Positions 1-10,402 of a stretch of DNA of 64,000 bases are shown piece after piece (position 1 is the first letter of the stretch; every line of letters begins with the position of its first letter). The notes under the pieces were generated by a model. The model saw nothing but the letters and a program-made list of their open reading frames with translations, ran no database searches and was not told the DNA's origin. Source of the stretch: Alisma plantago-aquatica (taxonomy: Eukaryota > Streptophyta > Magnoliopsida > Alismatales > Alismataceae); contig OY856411.1 in NCBI GenBank assembly GCA_963693085.1, positions 119,536,267 to 119,600,266 on the forward strand. Direction: 5' to 3'. The position numbers were made by a program, and so were the translations under genes.

Positions 1-2540
1 AATTATGTATACACTTTGTCATGTGATACATAATGCATGTGGCAGGCTTGTGGACTTATATGTGATAAGTGTGTGGCATATTGTGCTTTTGAGAAATGAT
101 TTTCAATTCTCGTGCATTGCAATAAGCTCAAGAATTAGCCATTATCATTAAGTTACTTAACTTGCAATGACCAATTTGATCATTAACTAACATCTTGAAC
201 AACTCTTGGTCAACAAATAGTTCGAGAGAAACTATCTCAGTCGATATTTTGAACAAAGTTGACCTGAATGCTTCTAATGACTATGTGTCGGTCTATCTTC
301 TTGGTCCAACATATCACAATAGCTCTTTGTCGGAAAAACTTTTCTTTGACCTATATTCTTAATCAAGCATTTCTTTGATCAAGAATGACCTATGGCTCAA
401 TGTATGTAACGGCTAATTCCTAACCCACAAGGTCTTAACTGATTGGATTTTTGTCAACAAAGATGTCTACTGATATAGACTTCGTGAATGAATGTGTAAA
501 ATTGGAAAAACTTATCTAATGACTTTTCTGTCAAAACCTATCAACTGTAATTTCTTCATATGAGTGTAGGTTAGGGTTTTGGGTAGGGTTCAGAAGATCA
601 TCACTTGTCGTTACATCATATCTTTCAAGTTGTACTAAAACACACTTGTACAATTATATTAATGGTACTACTTGGCCTGCAAACATTCAAACATATATAA
701 AATTGCATAGTATTTATAATTGTATCTTGACGTAGTTCCTTGACCACCTAAAATACTTAATAGAAATGTTAGTAACACAATTTGGGAAATATTTTCATCA
801 TCAAAATTGAGTGTGGCATATCCAAAAAGCCAACATGATAGACACATATGAAAGTGGACATAGCACACTAAGTAATGAAATTCAAGAGTTATACAAATCC
901 ATATAATAGATATAGTGAATTAAATGAGGTGGTCATTTTCATCTCCATATATATGTTGTTATGGGTAATCCTTCTCAATGTCATAGAGAAGTCATAGGTA
1001 TCTGACAGGAGGTTCACATGAGCTAGTTTCATGTCAGTATGATAGCCCTAGTGGAGTGCGGCATGTCCTAAGCCTACATTGATCTTGTACCCACATAACA
1101 TAGTTGTAGTCGTGGTTACGTAGGGTTAGGTGTAACTAGATAGAATAATTGTTCACAAGATGAAGGTAAGACTGAGGCCCTACTAAGTCAAACTCGATAC
1201 ATTGTCCCATGAAGAAAAAAATCTATCTCAAGGGTGAGAATCAAGAGATGTGTCACAAACTCCATGTAACCAATTAAGAGCAATATTTTGACAATTTGTA
1301 AGTTTCAAATAGATGTTGCTATTCATGGAATCCCCTATGTGGAGTATGAATGCAAACTCGAATGTGAAAGATGCACTAGAAAAGGAACTATAATTGTTGT
1401 AAACATTGCAAAAGAAAGGTGTTTTGGTGTAGCACATTTATGAGGGGTGAAAGGGCTTCATGAAAATTGACTATTTGTGAAGGATTGAACTTCCAAAATA
1501 TAGGTAAATCTTTCATTTGATTTAAAAAAAGGATGGTATTACAACCATTAATATTCCACTATTAGGATATAATAATAATTAAACATCATAACTAGATAAT
1601 ATACTGCCATGCCCGTATCCCTATCCAAAATATACTTTATCCTCCACTCAAATAAACTTAATGTTTGTTGTTTTTGGTACATGATGAATCATGGGGAATA
1701 GTATTGTTGAATTGCATTTTTTGGCCAGCATATTGATGGGGAAGGAAACTTTTAAAGAGGAATCCATGTGGATATTTGGTCTATTTTTTTCCTAGAGAGG
1801 AAATTACTTACAAAGAAATTTCTTTTAATAACAATTATTTGGGAACAAGGCAAATACTTTTCTCTACTATTTTCATTATCTACACATAAGTTTCACTTTG
1901 ACCCAATATTTTCAACCAATAAGTATACATTTCCAATCAATAGTTTGTCTCCCTATACTAATTAATTCTCTTTCTTACTTCCTCCAAATAACCATTTTCA
2001 ATGAACAACATATTATGTTTTGTTACACTAAATATTTTCAACAAGAAATATATCTTTCCACATGGAAAAATTCCTACTAAGAATGTAATAGACTTTATAA
2101 AAAAACTTACCTACATGAATTGTATTTAACTACATTAGTAAAATATTTTCCAAGAAAATAACTTCCGTACAAATAATGTTACTACAATTCCTTACAACTA
2201 AAAGTTTCTTTGAAAAAGCTTGGTTTGTACATCAACATTTGTTTCCATCCAAGCATATATTTTCCTATAATAATCATGATTCCCACAAAATAAAGAAATT
2301 CTAAAAGAAGAATATTTGTCTCCAAATTCTACCATTCCTCCAATAAATTCATTCCATCTAACATTAAATTTTAATTCAAGTAACTTTTGTGCAAAATATG
2401 TTTTTATGTTTACCTTTGACATCAAACCATCTCAGTCATATTAAAAAGGAATTACAAGTAGATTAGCCAAAGTATGAGTAGTTTTCTTAATCTCCCTACC
2501 CAAAATAAATGAGACTTTCTAAAATGCATCTTTGAGCTTT
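1..2540. other. AT-rich flank, no recognisable gene
   Basis: No reading frame here resembles a known family. The longest open stretches are under 80 codons and AT-biased. I see no LTR termini, poly(A) tract with target duplication, or RNA gene. It may be old decayed repeat sequence or intergenic DNA. Confidence 0.5.
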
Positions 2541-2569
2541 TTTATGTAGTTTATGATCCTCACCATCAA

Positions 2570-2785
2570 TCATTTTCCATCTGCATTTCTTTTGATGTGT
2601 TGAATGACCATCAAGGTGTATGATTTCACACTTCTAGTTTGGATTTCCATCTCTACAAACAATGATGCTTTACAGGTCCTCAACTTGATAGCCACCAGCC
2701 AAAATGGAAAATTGAGCCTGGAAGAAGAGCAACATCTTTGTCCATTTTGATCACACTTATGCCTGGGGAAGTCTAGCAAATTCAT
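2570..2785 (-). pseudogene. LINE-2 RNase H-like tail (tentative)
   Basis: An open stretch of 71 codons contains WLVAIKLRTCKASLFVEMEI. This resembles the 'AI.LA...G...L.VEMDS' block of the RNase H domain at the end of many plant LINE ORF2 proteins. Its position after the zf-RVT region agrees with that order. The first catalytic Asp block is not clear, so the call rests mainly on position and one motif. Confidence 0.45.
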
Positions 2786-3039
2786 TGTCTAATAGGCTTG
2801 GGATCCTGTCGACAATGTCCATAACCACTTTGTTTTATGAGGATCTTTCCACTTTATCAACCTTGATGCATTGAGGGTTGGATTGACATTTAGAGAACTA
2901 AAGACAAAATAATTTCTTATTTTCCTTGTAGTGGGACACAAGGTGCAATATGATATAAACCCATCATTTGAGGTCTTGTTTCTTATTAGTAGGAGCTAGT
3001 CCTGAAAAGAGTGCCTCAGTACCCCTGAGCATTGCTAAT

Positions 3040-3290
3040 AAAATAGTTGGTTTTGACAAATCAAACTAGTCTAGTTGCACTCAAACATAGTGTGGTAGAT
3101 GTCTTCAGTGATTAGATTACGTAAACCACAAGTGTCATTCTTAGTAATGAGATGTTGGCATAGTCTTTCTTGGGTAGGTAGTAGATCTGAATACGCCCTC
3201 CATTCGAAAATTTTGGTTTTTAAAGGGGAAGAAATCTTCCAAATATCACTCCAATGGGAGATAGGATGATTACTCTAGCTTATCCATTAT
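3040..3290 (-). pseudogene. LINE-2 zf-RVT region
   Basis: The minus strand reads HWSDIWKISSPLKTKIFEWR, then LLPTQERLCQHLI, then NDTCGL and EDIYHTMFECN. This is the C-terminal zinc-binding region of plant LINE ORF2 (W..IW....P.K...F.WR...LPT...L..R.....C..C...E...H..F.C). The second Cys of the first pair is lost. A stop follows directly. Confidence 0.72.
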
Positions 3291-3839
3291 GGTGATGAGT
3301 TGTTGAAACCCATACAATAAGCTAAACTCAGAGTGAAGATTTTTTCCTATGTGAGGTAAGAATACTTCTATGATTCCTCACTAGTGCTGAAAGGGATGCC
3401 CATAATGGTAGCTTTGTATGCCTTAAAAAAAGTCATCAATGATATTCCATATCCATTATTTTCTATCAACATCCATAATATCATTAATCTTCCAATCGTC
3501 TGAATCCCCAAAAATTTGTATGATGACAGTCTTTGTGTAGATGTCTTTAACATTTTAGAGCTATGGTTTAGACCATAGATTGATATTGTTACCATCGCTA
3601 TTTGTCCATCTAAAACCTTTAATGGGGACAATTTATCTCCCCACATGATTCTTCAGGAATAGTTGGATTTGAAGCCTCTCTAGGTTGCAGAGTATCATTG
3701 TTCTTATAATATTTCATACTTACCACCTTTTTGACCAAAGACATAAGTATAGAATGGAGATGCCACAATTCTCTAGCAAGGTTGTATAGAAAATGTTAAG
3801 GTCTTGGAAGCTCATACCTCCGTAAAACATTGTGTTGTA

Positions 3840-4760
3840 GATTCTCTCCCATGATCTCTAGTAGATCTTCCTCTTGTTTTCAAAAATTTTCCATCAAAAA
3901 CTTTCCATCAACCTATTAAGATCATCTATAAACCCCTTAGAGATACTAAAATCCCCATCATATAAGCAAAGAGGGATTCATCACCAATTTTATGATAACT
4001 TCATTGCATGTCAGACTAAGTTACCCTTTGAACTTGTTCCATTTCCTATCATTAACCTCATTGAAAATCATTTTCTTGGATCTCCCTATCAAGGTGAGAA
4101 GATAGAGATATCTATCATGATCATCAACTTGTCTCATTTAAATCTAGGCTATGATAGGGGAGCTAGACTCCTCCATCGCATTTTTGAAAAAAATTGACTT
4201 TAGAGTTACCATAGTTTTTTTTACCCAAGCACTCTTTTCGTAGTTGATAAGATCAGCTATCATGGTATATTCTTGCATGGTTTCTCTTTCAAAAAGGATA
4301 GTGTACCCCACACAAGATATGTGTAACTGGGGGGGGTTCTAATTAGCCTTTTCAATTCAAAGTAAACCATCCTCCACCCTCTTATTTATAATATTTGAAA
4401 AGACATCGACACACATAATAAAAATATAAGGGGAAATAAGATCCCCCTCCATGGTTCCTCTCTAAAGCTGAAAATCACCATATTTATGACTGTTGACAAT
4501 GAAAGAAAAAGATATTGATTTATAACTCACCCCTAGATTCTTACACCACAAATCACCAAAGCCCATTGAATGCATCATGTTCTCACTAAAACCCCACTCG
4601 AGACTGTCATAATCTTTTCTCATGTTGAGCTTAATTCCCATAAAACCTGTTTTGCCTTTGGTTTTCCTCTAGATAGCATGGAAAGTTTCAAAAGAGATAA
4701 GGGCATTATCTTGCAGAAGACATCCTAGCATAAACACATTATTTGGACTTAGATTTCATT
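3840..4760 (-). pseudogene. LINE-2 reverse transcriptase domain
   Basis: Minus-strand translation in shifting frames gives, in order: ISFETFHAI plus RKTKGKTGFM (the LIAFE..H..K...G segment); KLNMRKDYDSLEWGF (family KLDMSKAYDRVEW, catalytic Asp region); GDLISPYIFIMCVDVFS (family GDPLSPYLF); a degraded segment where the FADD box belongs; then DRYLYLLTLIGRSKKMIF and KWNKFKG (family YLGLPT.IGR.KK). The catalytic FADD residues are not recognisable. The remnant is therefore inactive, but the series of RT blocks makes the family assignment firm. Confidence 0.8.
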
Positions 4761-5274
4761 TTTGTTTGGTTCCTTTTACATATCATAAATCATGATATCA
4801 TTGATGTTGTGTTTAACCTTTGTTGTCATAAAATCCTCATAATAAGAGTGTTGAGAGGTAAATATGTTAGTATAATAATTAATTGCAATGTTAGCAATCT
4901 CTTTTTCTTCTATTTTAATCTCACCTTGATCATCTTTTAGTTGGGTGATCTCATTCTTTTTTTCCTCTATGAGGTCTTCTTGTGAAACTAGGATGCATTG
5001 TGGTCTCCATCCTTCATCTCGTTAAATTTTTCTCTAATGAACCAATAACTTTCATTCATACTATGCAACTCTTATACTTCGTCACTCACTCTTACATTTT
5101 TCAATGTTGTTGTTCGTCATTGATAGTTATTGTTTTTTAATTGATTCTTCTTCCTTCTTTTTTTTTTCTTTTTCAGATATCTCCAAATTTATATTTTTCT
5201 TAGATACTAAGGTTTTTTATATAGTTTCTCACATTCTTTAAAATATCCCCACCAATCCTCCGGGCTGACACATT

Positions 5275-5600
5275 TTATACAACACTCTCGCCATCATCAT
5301 CATATATACTACAAGATTCAAAACAAAAGTTTCTTGCATGTTTGACTTGTTTATTTTGCTTGTTTGTATTCATCACTAGATCAGATCTTTGAAAAGGGAG
5401 GCATTGAACCCAAGCTTTAAGGAAGAGATGACAATAATGATCTGAACCCAGTTCTCTATCTAGCCTGTCTCTTATGAAAGTTTCTTCATTTAGGCCCTTC
5501 ACCTAAGTGAACTGATTGCCTGTGAAACCAAGGTTGATCAACATATGTTTTTTAATGACTTTTCATATATTATTAGTGTCTAATGATCCAGTGGATTTTA
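5275..5600 (-). pseudogene. LINE-2 endonuclease domain, C-terminal part
   Basis: This is the end of the apurinic/apyrimidinic-type endonuclease domain, which nicks target DNA during LINE integration. Visible matches are a LGFTGNQFT-stop segment (family norm: LGF.G..FTW, so the Trp codon has become TAG), then FIRDRLDREL, and an LPFQRSDL stretch standing where the SDH motif belongs. The trailing KHARNFCFESC matches the RF.FE segment that follows SDH in plant LINEs. Upstream, a KKKLKSTGSL stretch fits the EK.GG region. The catalytic N-terminal half is absent. Confidence 0.75.
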
Positions 5601-5840
5601 GTTTCTTTTTACAGGCTATTTTTTCATGTATTTATAGCATAATTTCACATTTTGATGTGTTTATGCATTCTTTATCATTACTAGGTTGTGAAACAATATT
5701 GAATCAAGTTAAAGTGTTTTCATTGAATTATGTTAAATTATAAATTTTTATTCAAAATTATGTTGGGTTTTTCTCATTTCGGGATGATTGAGAACTTTGA
5801 AGACAAGTCGGTGGTATGGACATTTAGCAAATTGAGGCAC

Positions 5841-6957
5841 TCACCAAAGGGAATCATTCAGATTGGTTTCTCCAGTAGTTTTATTAGTATCAACATTTTG
5901 CTTGTTTACTTGGGGTATGCGCACTGACTGCATCGAGTATGAAGGGATGGCTTGGAGAGTATCCTTAACAAGGGTTATCCTCCCTGCAAGGGATAGGGGG
6001 AGTGGCGTCCACCCATTCATCTTTGCTCTGATGGAATCCACACAAGATGAGTACGTGATGTGAGTGATTCTTTGGTTCATAATGGGGACATTAAGATACC
6101 TCCACACAAGATGAGTATGTGATGCGAGTGATTCTCTGGTGCATAATGGGGACACCTAGATACCTACCAAGGTCTTTAGTAGAAGTAATTCCTAGTTGCC
6201 TACATATCCTATGTTTTTCTATGGAGATTGTGTTAGCCATGAAGAAGCACTTGGACTTCTGGGTAGATACAGCCTGGTCTGATACCTCTGAGAACTTTCC
6301 TAGAATGTGTTTGATGCAGTTCGCCTATTGGATAGATGCTTTGCCAAGGATGATAATATCATCTGCAAACATGGCATGGGAAATAGGAGGTTAGTTTCTA
6401 GATAGAACCACATGCTTCCAGTCCCCATTGTCAATTGTCATAGATATTGCTTGATGGAGGCGTTCCATGAATAAATAAAAAATGTAGGGACTCAAAGGGT
6501 CTTCTTGACGAACCCCTTGATTTACTTTAATAGGAGGGAGGGTGGTTCCATTCCATAGGATAGAGAAGTGTTCAAAAGAAACAATTCTTATAATGAGATC
6601 AAATATAGAACCTAGGAGTCTAATCTTTGAAAGTGTGTTCCTGATAAACGACCAACTCATTCTATCAAAAGCTTTTGACAAGTCCAACTTGATAGCCATC
6701 CACATATTCTAGCCTTTTTGAATTCACATTGAATGAATGGCCTCCTAAAAAAGTAGAATGTTATCGATGATTCTTCATCCTAGTATAAAACCAGATTGCA
6801 TGGGTGAGATCCAGTCATTTAGAAAGGGTTTCATCCTCTCCATGAGTACCTTGGATATCATCTTGAGGAACGAGTTCATAGGTGATATGGGACGTAGGTC
6901 ACTACACGACTCAATGCTATTTGACTTCGGAATCAACACTATGTGAGAGTTGGCCAT
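5841..6957 (-). pseudogene. LINE-1 reverse transcriptase domain
   Basis: The minus strand carries HIVLIPKSNSIESCSDLRPI and ISKVLMERMKPFL with QSGFILG (RT blocks 1-2), then KLDLSKAFDRMSW (catalytic Asp present) and GVRQEDPLSPYIF (family GVRQGDPLSPYLF, so the conserved Gly is Glu). After that come MFADDIIILGKASIQ (catalytic DD intact), YLGVPI, and WTPLPLSLAGRITL with AIPSYSMQ (thumb). At least three frame breaks and several stops are present, one caused by the 64-bp duplication between the palm and thumb blocks. Confidence 0.85.
6037..6164. repeat. 64-bp tandem duplication inside LINE-1 RT
   Basis: 6037-6100 and 6101-6164 are adjacent copies beginning TCCACACAAGATGAGTA and ending AGATACC. A handful of substitutions separate them. 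Because 64 is not a multiple of three, the duplication shifts the LINE reading frame. It arose after LINE-1 inserted. Confidence 0.9.
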
Positions 6958-7330
6958 AACAAGGATAATGGAAGTAGTAAAGAATGCCTCTCATACTATT
7001 TTGGTGATAGAAGGACCAACAATATTCCAATTATCGTGAAGGAAGTCAGTATCTATTCCATCGGCCTTGACTTTTAGGATGGGTTCAATTTAAAGAGGGT
7101 TGATCTAATCTCTTCCTTAGAAGGAGTAGTAGAACTTTTGCATAGTTGAGGAGGTGAAACACCTGGGAAATTCCCGACATAAGTGTTGCATTGTCGAGGT
7201 CAATGATGAAGAGGCGCCTATAGGTTTTAGAAGGGATATTGGACTAAATTCTTTAGTTGTTCATCTTTAGTAATCCAATCACCTCATGAGTCTTTTTGTC
7301 TACTAATAAGGTTACATTGGCATCTGGCCT

Positions 7331-8092
7331 TCACATATGAGTGGAAAAATTTTGTGTTGTTGTCGCCCAATTGCAGCCAATTGATATGAGCTTTCTACCT
7401 CCAATCCACTTCCTGACAAAGGAGGATTCTTTGTAAGTTTTCCTGAAGTTCAATGCATTTAAGTTCATTTTAGATACCATTTTTAGATGGTAAAGATACT
7501 TGCGACTCATCCATACATCGAGTGATTTGGGTCTTTTGTTGATGATGAGAGTGCATGACATGACTCTCCCATTTTTGGATTGTAGGCCTAAATTTACTTC
7601 GATCATCAAAGAATGATAGGGAACTGTCCCACTGGTTGATGACTTATTGGGGGAAGACATTTTCGAAGCTCCAACTTGAACGTGTACGGAAGACACGATT
7701 GTGACTTCCATCCGCTGCATGATGAGAGACCAGTAGAGCATTTATGGTCAGAGAAGAAACGTGGGAGGATAGACATTGTAGAGTGTTGGTTGCATTCCAT
7801 CCAAGTATCATTTGTTAGAAGGCAATCCAACCACTCAAAGAGATGTCCTCTATGAAAGGTGAACCATTAGCCTATGGAGGGAACTTCCACTAGGCTAGTA
7901 GTGATGAGAGTATCATTGAAGTCAACACATGACCGATGGGTGAAGAAGCAATTGCCTTCTTTCTCAGTAGTGATATCATTGATTTGAAGTCCCCATTCAC
8001 TGCCCAATCTTCATAGATTCCTTGAGTAATATTAGGAAGGTGTTTCCAGAGCCATCTGTGTGTAGATGGGTTTGGGATACCATATAAGAAGG
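7331..8092 (-). pseudogene. LINE-1 endonuclease domain, interrupted
   Basis: Just inside the A junction the minus strand reads LYGIPNPSTHRWLWKHL, the VYG.P....R..LW block, followed by VNGDFK in place of GDFN. Further on are FHRGHLFEWLDCLL (family W.R....ERLDR.L), then ILPRFFSDHKCS with the catalytic SDH intact. The frame shifts between blocks and stops interrupt it. Sequence before the VYG block, including the catalytic Asn and Glu, lies beyond the insertion and was not found. The part below about 7600 is poorly conserved linker. Confidence 0.75.
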
Positions 8093-8931
8093 TGTAACGA
8101 CCCCGGCTCCAGATAACCCCCAATTAAGGGAGACCAGAAGGTCGGAGACATTATCCCAATATTTCTGGATCAGTGGTTTGACATTTAGTCAATAATAATT
8201 ATCACATTCTACTAAAACTAAAATGAAAAGATGGAATTAATTAATCTCTTGATACCTTATAAAAATTTCGGATGTCTAGACTTATATCCCTAGATGGAGT
8301 CTATCTATCTAATCCTCCTTGAATTAAATATTTGTACCTTCACAATGTTTCAGTTTACTGTTTATCCTTTCCAATGATAGTACCTAAAATGTCGACAAAC
8401 AAAAAATAGGTTAGTATATTTCTATACTAGTATGTGGGTACAATCACAATATCACAAATAGTTTCTAACAACCAAATTATCACAAATAAGTTATTAACAA
8501 TCCAAATTACATTTTCAATGTGACATTCTCAACCGCTTTTTCCCTAGACCATGGATTACCCTCTCTTAGGGTTTTGTCCTTGCAAGGGACATAAGGCCAC
8601 CTTCTCCATCCTGAGCTTGGTTCCTGGGGTCACCTCTCATGGTGCCCAATGGTCTTCCCTCTGAGGATTGACCAATTAGACCTTCCCTCAGGGGCTTGGT
8701 TATGCAACATACATCAAGGTGCCATGTAGGTTCGAGAATACACATATATACTTAATTGTGATAATCATAGGGACTTTATAGGATTGCAGAATTAAACATC
8801 CAATAGTTTAGGTTGCATCTAACTGATAAAATGTTCATGAAATGCCAAGAAACTAAATCGGTTATTCATAAATAATCACATACATGTTCTGCTGATTTGA
8901 GATAGAAATATGCCAGGAAAGTAGGAAATCC
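8093..8931 (-). repeat. Element A 3' LTR, outer part
   Basis: Starts TGTAACGACCCCGGCTCC, the inverted end of the A/B LTR family. It aligns through its whole length with 31828-32610, the matching part of the 5' LTR. It is broken at 8931 by LINE-3 and resumes at 14152. Confidence 0.88.
8918..8931. repeat. LINE-3 target site duplication, left
   Basis: AAAGTAGGAAATCC, the last bases of element A before LINE-3. The first three A residues may belong to either the target or the tail in the right copy, so the certain duplication is 11 bp. Confidence 0.92.
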
Positions 8932-8974
8932 TAACTCTAAGTGGTTAGTTGGTAGGGCTCTGGCGACGGAGGTG

Positions 8975-10402
8975 ATGGCTTCTGGTTCCAGCTCTGGCGA
9001 CGGAGGATGGCGGCACGACAACGGCGATCCTGGGGGACAACCTCCCTCTCCTCCTCAGAGAAGTGAGCGCCCTTCTACTGGTACACCTTTGGACGAGTCC
9101 TCCTCAACTCTTAATGCTAAACTTGATGGCAAGATGACTAAATCCTAGGTGGATCTGATGAAACCAAAAGCTTACGACACTTCACTTGAGAAGATGGAGA
9201 TTGTAGTCCAGGACCAGAAGCTCATTTACCCGGAGGAGGAGGCGATGAAGAATGCAGAACGATGGAAGAGGTGTCTTGCAGGTTACATTGTTGGGTTCAA
9301 GCCTTATCTCCTGACTCTTGAGAAGTACCTATCGCAGATATGGATTCTGAAGGGCACGATTGAAGTTTTGAACCATGGTTAGGGATACTTCTTGATTAGG
9401 TTTTCTGAAGAGGCGGATCTAGACAATGTTCTTGATGGAGGTTTATATTTTGTCATAAATAAACCTATGGTTCTGATGAAATGGAAGCCAGGGGATGTTC
9501 TGCGTAGGTTCATGATGACCGATATGCCTATTTGGATTTGTGTTCATAACTTACCATTAGAGCTCTGTGATATGAAAATGTTTTCAAGGATTGGATCGTT
9601 CCTCGGCAATCCTATGCGAGTCGACAAAGCAACCTTCGAGTTGAGAGATATGGAGTTTCCTAGGCTTCAGATTTTAATGGCAGCAGATTCGTCCTTCCCA
9701 GCTGAGTTAGAAGTGGAGAGCGATAAAGGTGTTTCCCATCTAATAAAATTTGAATATGAGTGGAGGCCTAACGTCTGCCCTGTATGCAAGCTGTTTGGAC
9801 ATAGTGACTGTGCCAGAGAAGCTCACAATCAAAGGAAGAAAATGGTCTGGGTGCAGAAGAAAACATGTTCTGATGCTGTTCAGGTGGTTGAGACTATGTC
9901 TGACCCACAAACAACTCTGAATGAAATTCCTTCACCCCCTGTTGAAGAGCAGGTCGTACAAGTCTCCTCGATTGTTCATGTTGCAGTACCAGGTCCCATT
10001 GAGAATTCTTTGTCTCAAACTAATGTTGATAGTGGTGACCATGTGTTTGCTCCTGGAGAAGACGAAGAGTTTCATGTGCCTAGTGATACATTTGAAGACA
10101 TCCTGTTTAACTCAAATTCTGATTCTTCTGAAGCTGATAGCTTAGTTACTAGGTCTGTTGTCGACCTGTCTACTCCTCCTATGGCTGAACAACTAATTGA
10201 AGATGATGGATTTGAGATTCAGAAAGGGTATAGGAGGAAGAAAGGAAAAGCAAAGGGGAGGAAGGCCCCAAATACTAATAAGGAGGCTGTGTCGATTTCT
10301 CAAAATTCTTTTACCAAGTTGAAGATGGATGATAGAGTAGAGATCAGTTTAGATCTTCCCCAAACCAGTGAAGTATTGGTCTCAAAGGTGTCAAATGGAT
10401 AG
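8975..10402 (+). pseudogene. LINE-3 ORF1 (DUF4283 / zinc-knuckle RNA-binding protein), two stops
   Basis: ORF1 proteins of plant LINEs bind the element RNA. From the ATG at 8975 one frame runs to 10402 (475 codons), broken only by TAG at 9146-9148 and TAG at 9380-9382. The second fits a Gln codon in NHG-Q-GYFLIRF. After a Ser/Pro-rich N-terminus comes a DUF4283-like domain (roughly residues 85-220: WKRCLAGYIVGFKPYL, MPIWICVHNLPLELC), then CPVCKLFGHSDC, a shortened CCHC knuckle (C-x2-C-x4-H-x2-C). An acidic linker and a basic KKGKAKGRK tail follow. The final codons overlap the ORF2 start. Confidence 0.88.

Larger units (their letters stand above)
2560..5700 (-). mobile_element. LINE-2: decayed L1-clade LINE, 5'-truncated
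   Basis: Read on the minus strand, the domains come in the order of a plant LINE ORF2: end of the endonuclease (5600-5275), reverse transcriptase (4760-3840), zf-RVT region (3290-3040) and an RNase H-like stretch (2785-2570). The frame changes many times and stops are frequent, so no product is possible. The 5' end is lost inside the endonuclease domain. No poly(A) tail or target duplication could be identified, so the limits are approximate. It is separate from LINE-1 because the RT domain occurs again, with a different sequence, at 6957-5841. Confidence 0.8.
5841..8092 (-). mobile_element. LINE-1: decayed L1-clade LINE cut by element A
   Basis: A minus-strand LINE remnant with endonuclease sequence from 8092 downward, then reverse transcriptase between 6957 and 5841. 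Homology stops abruptly at 8092, where the LTR of element A begins, so A jumped into the endonuclease domain. The missing 5' part (ORF1 and start of ORF2) is not found beyond A. The 3' part after the RT thumb is also missing. LINE-1 is therefore older than A. The RT has a 64-bp tandem duplication. Confidence 0.82.

Noticed and set aside
2100..2450. Possible MITE or DNA transposon fragment in the AT-rich left flank
   Set aside because: No terminal inverted repeats or target duplication could be found by eye.
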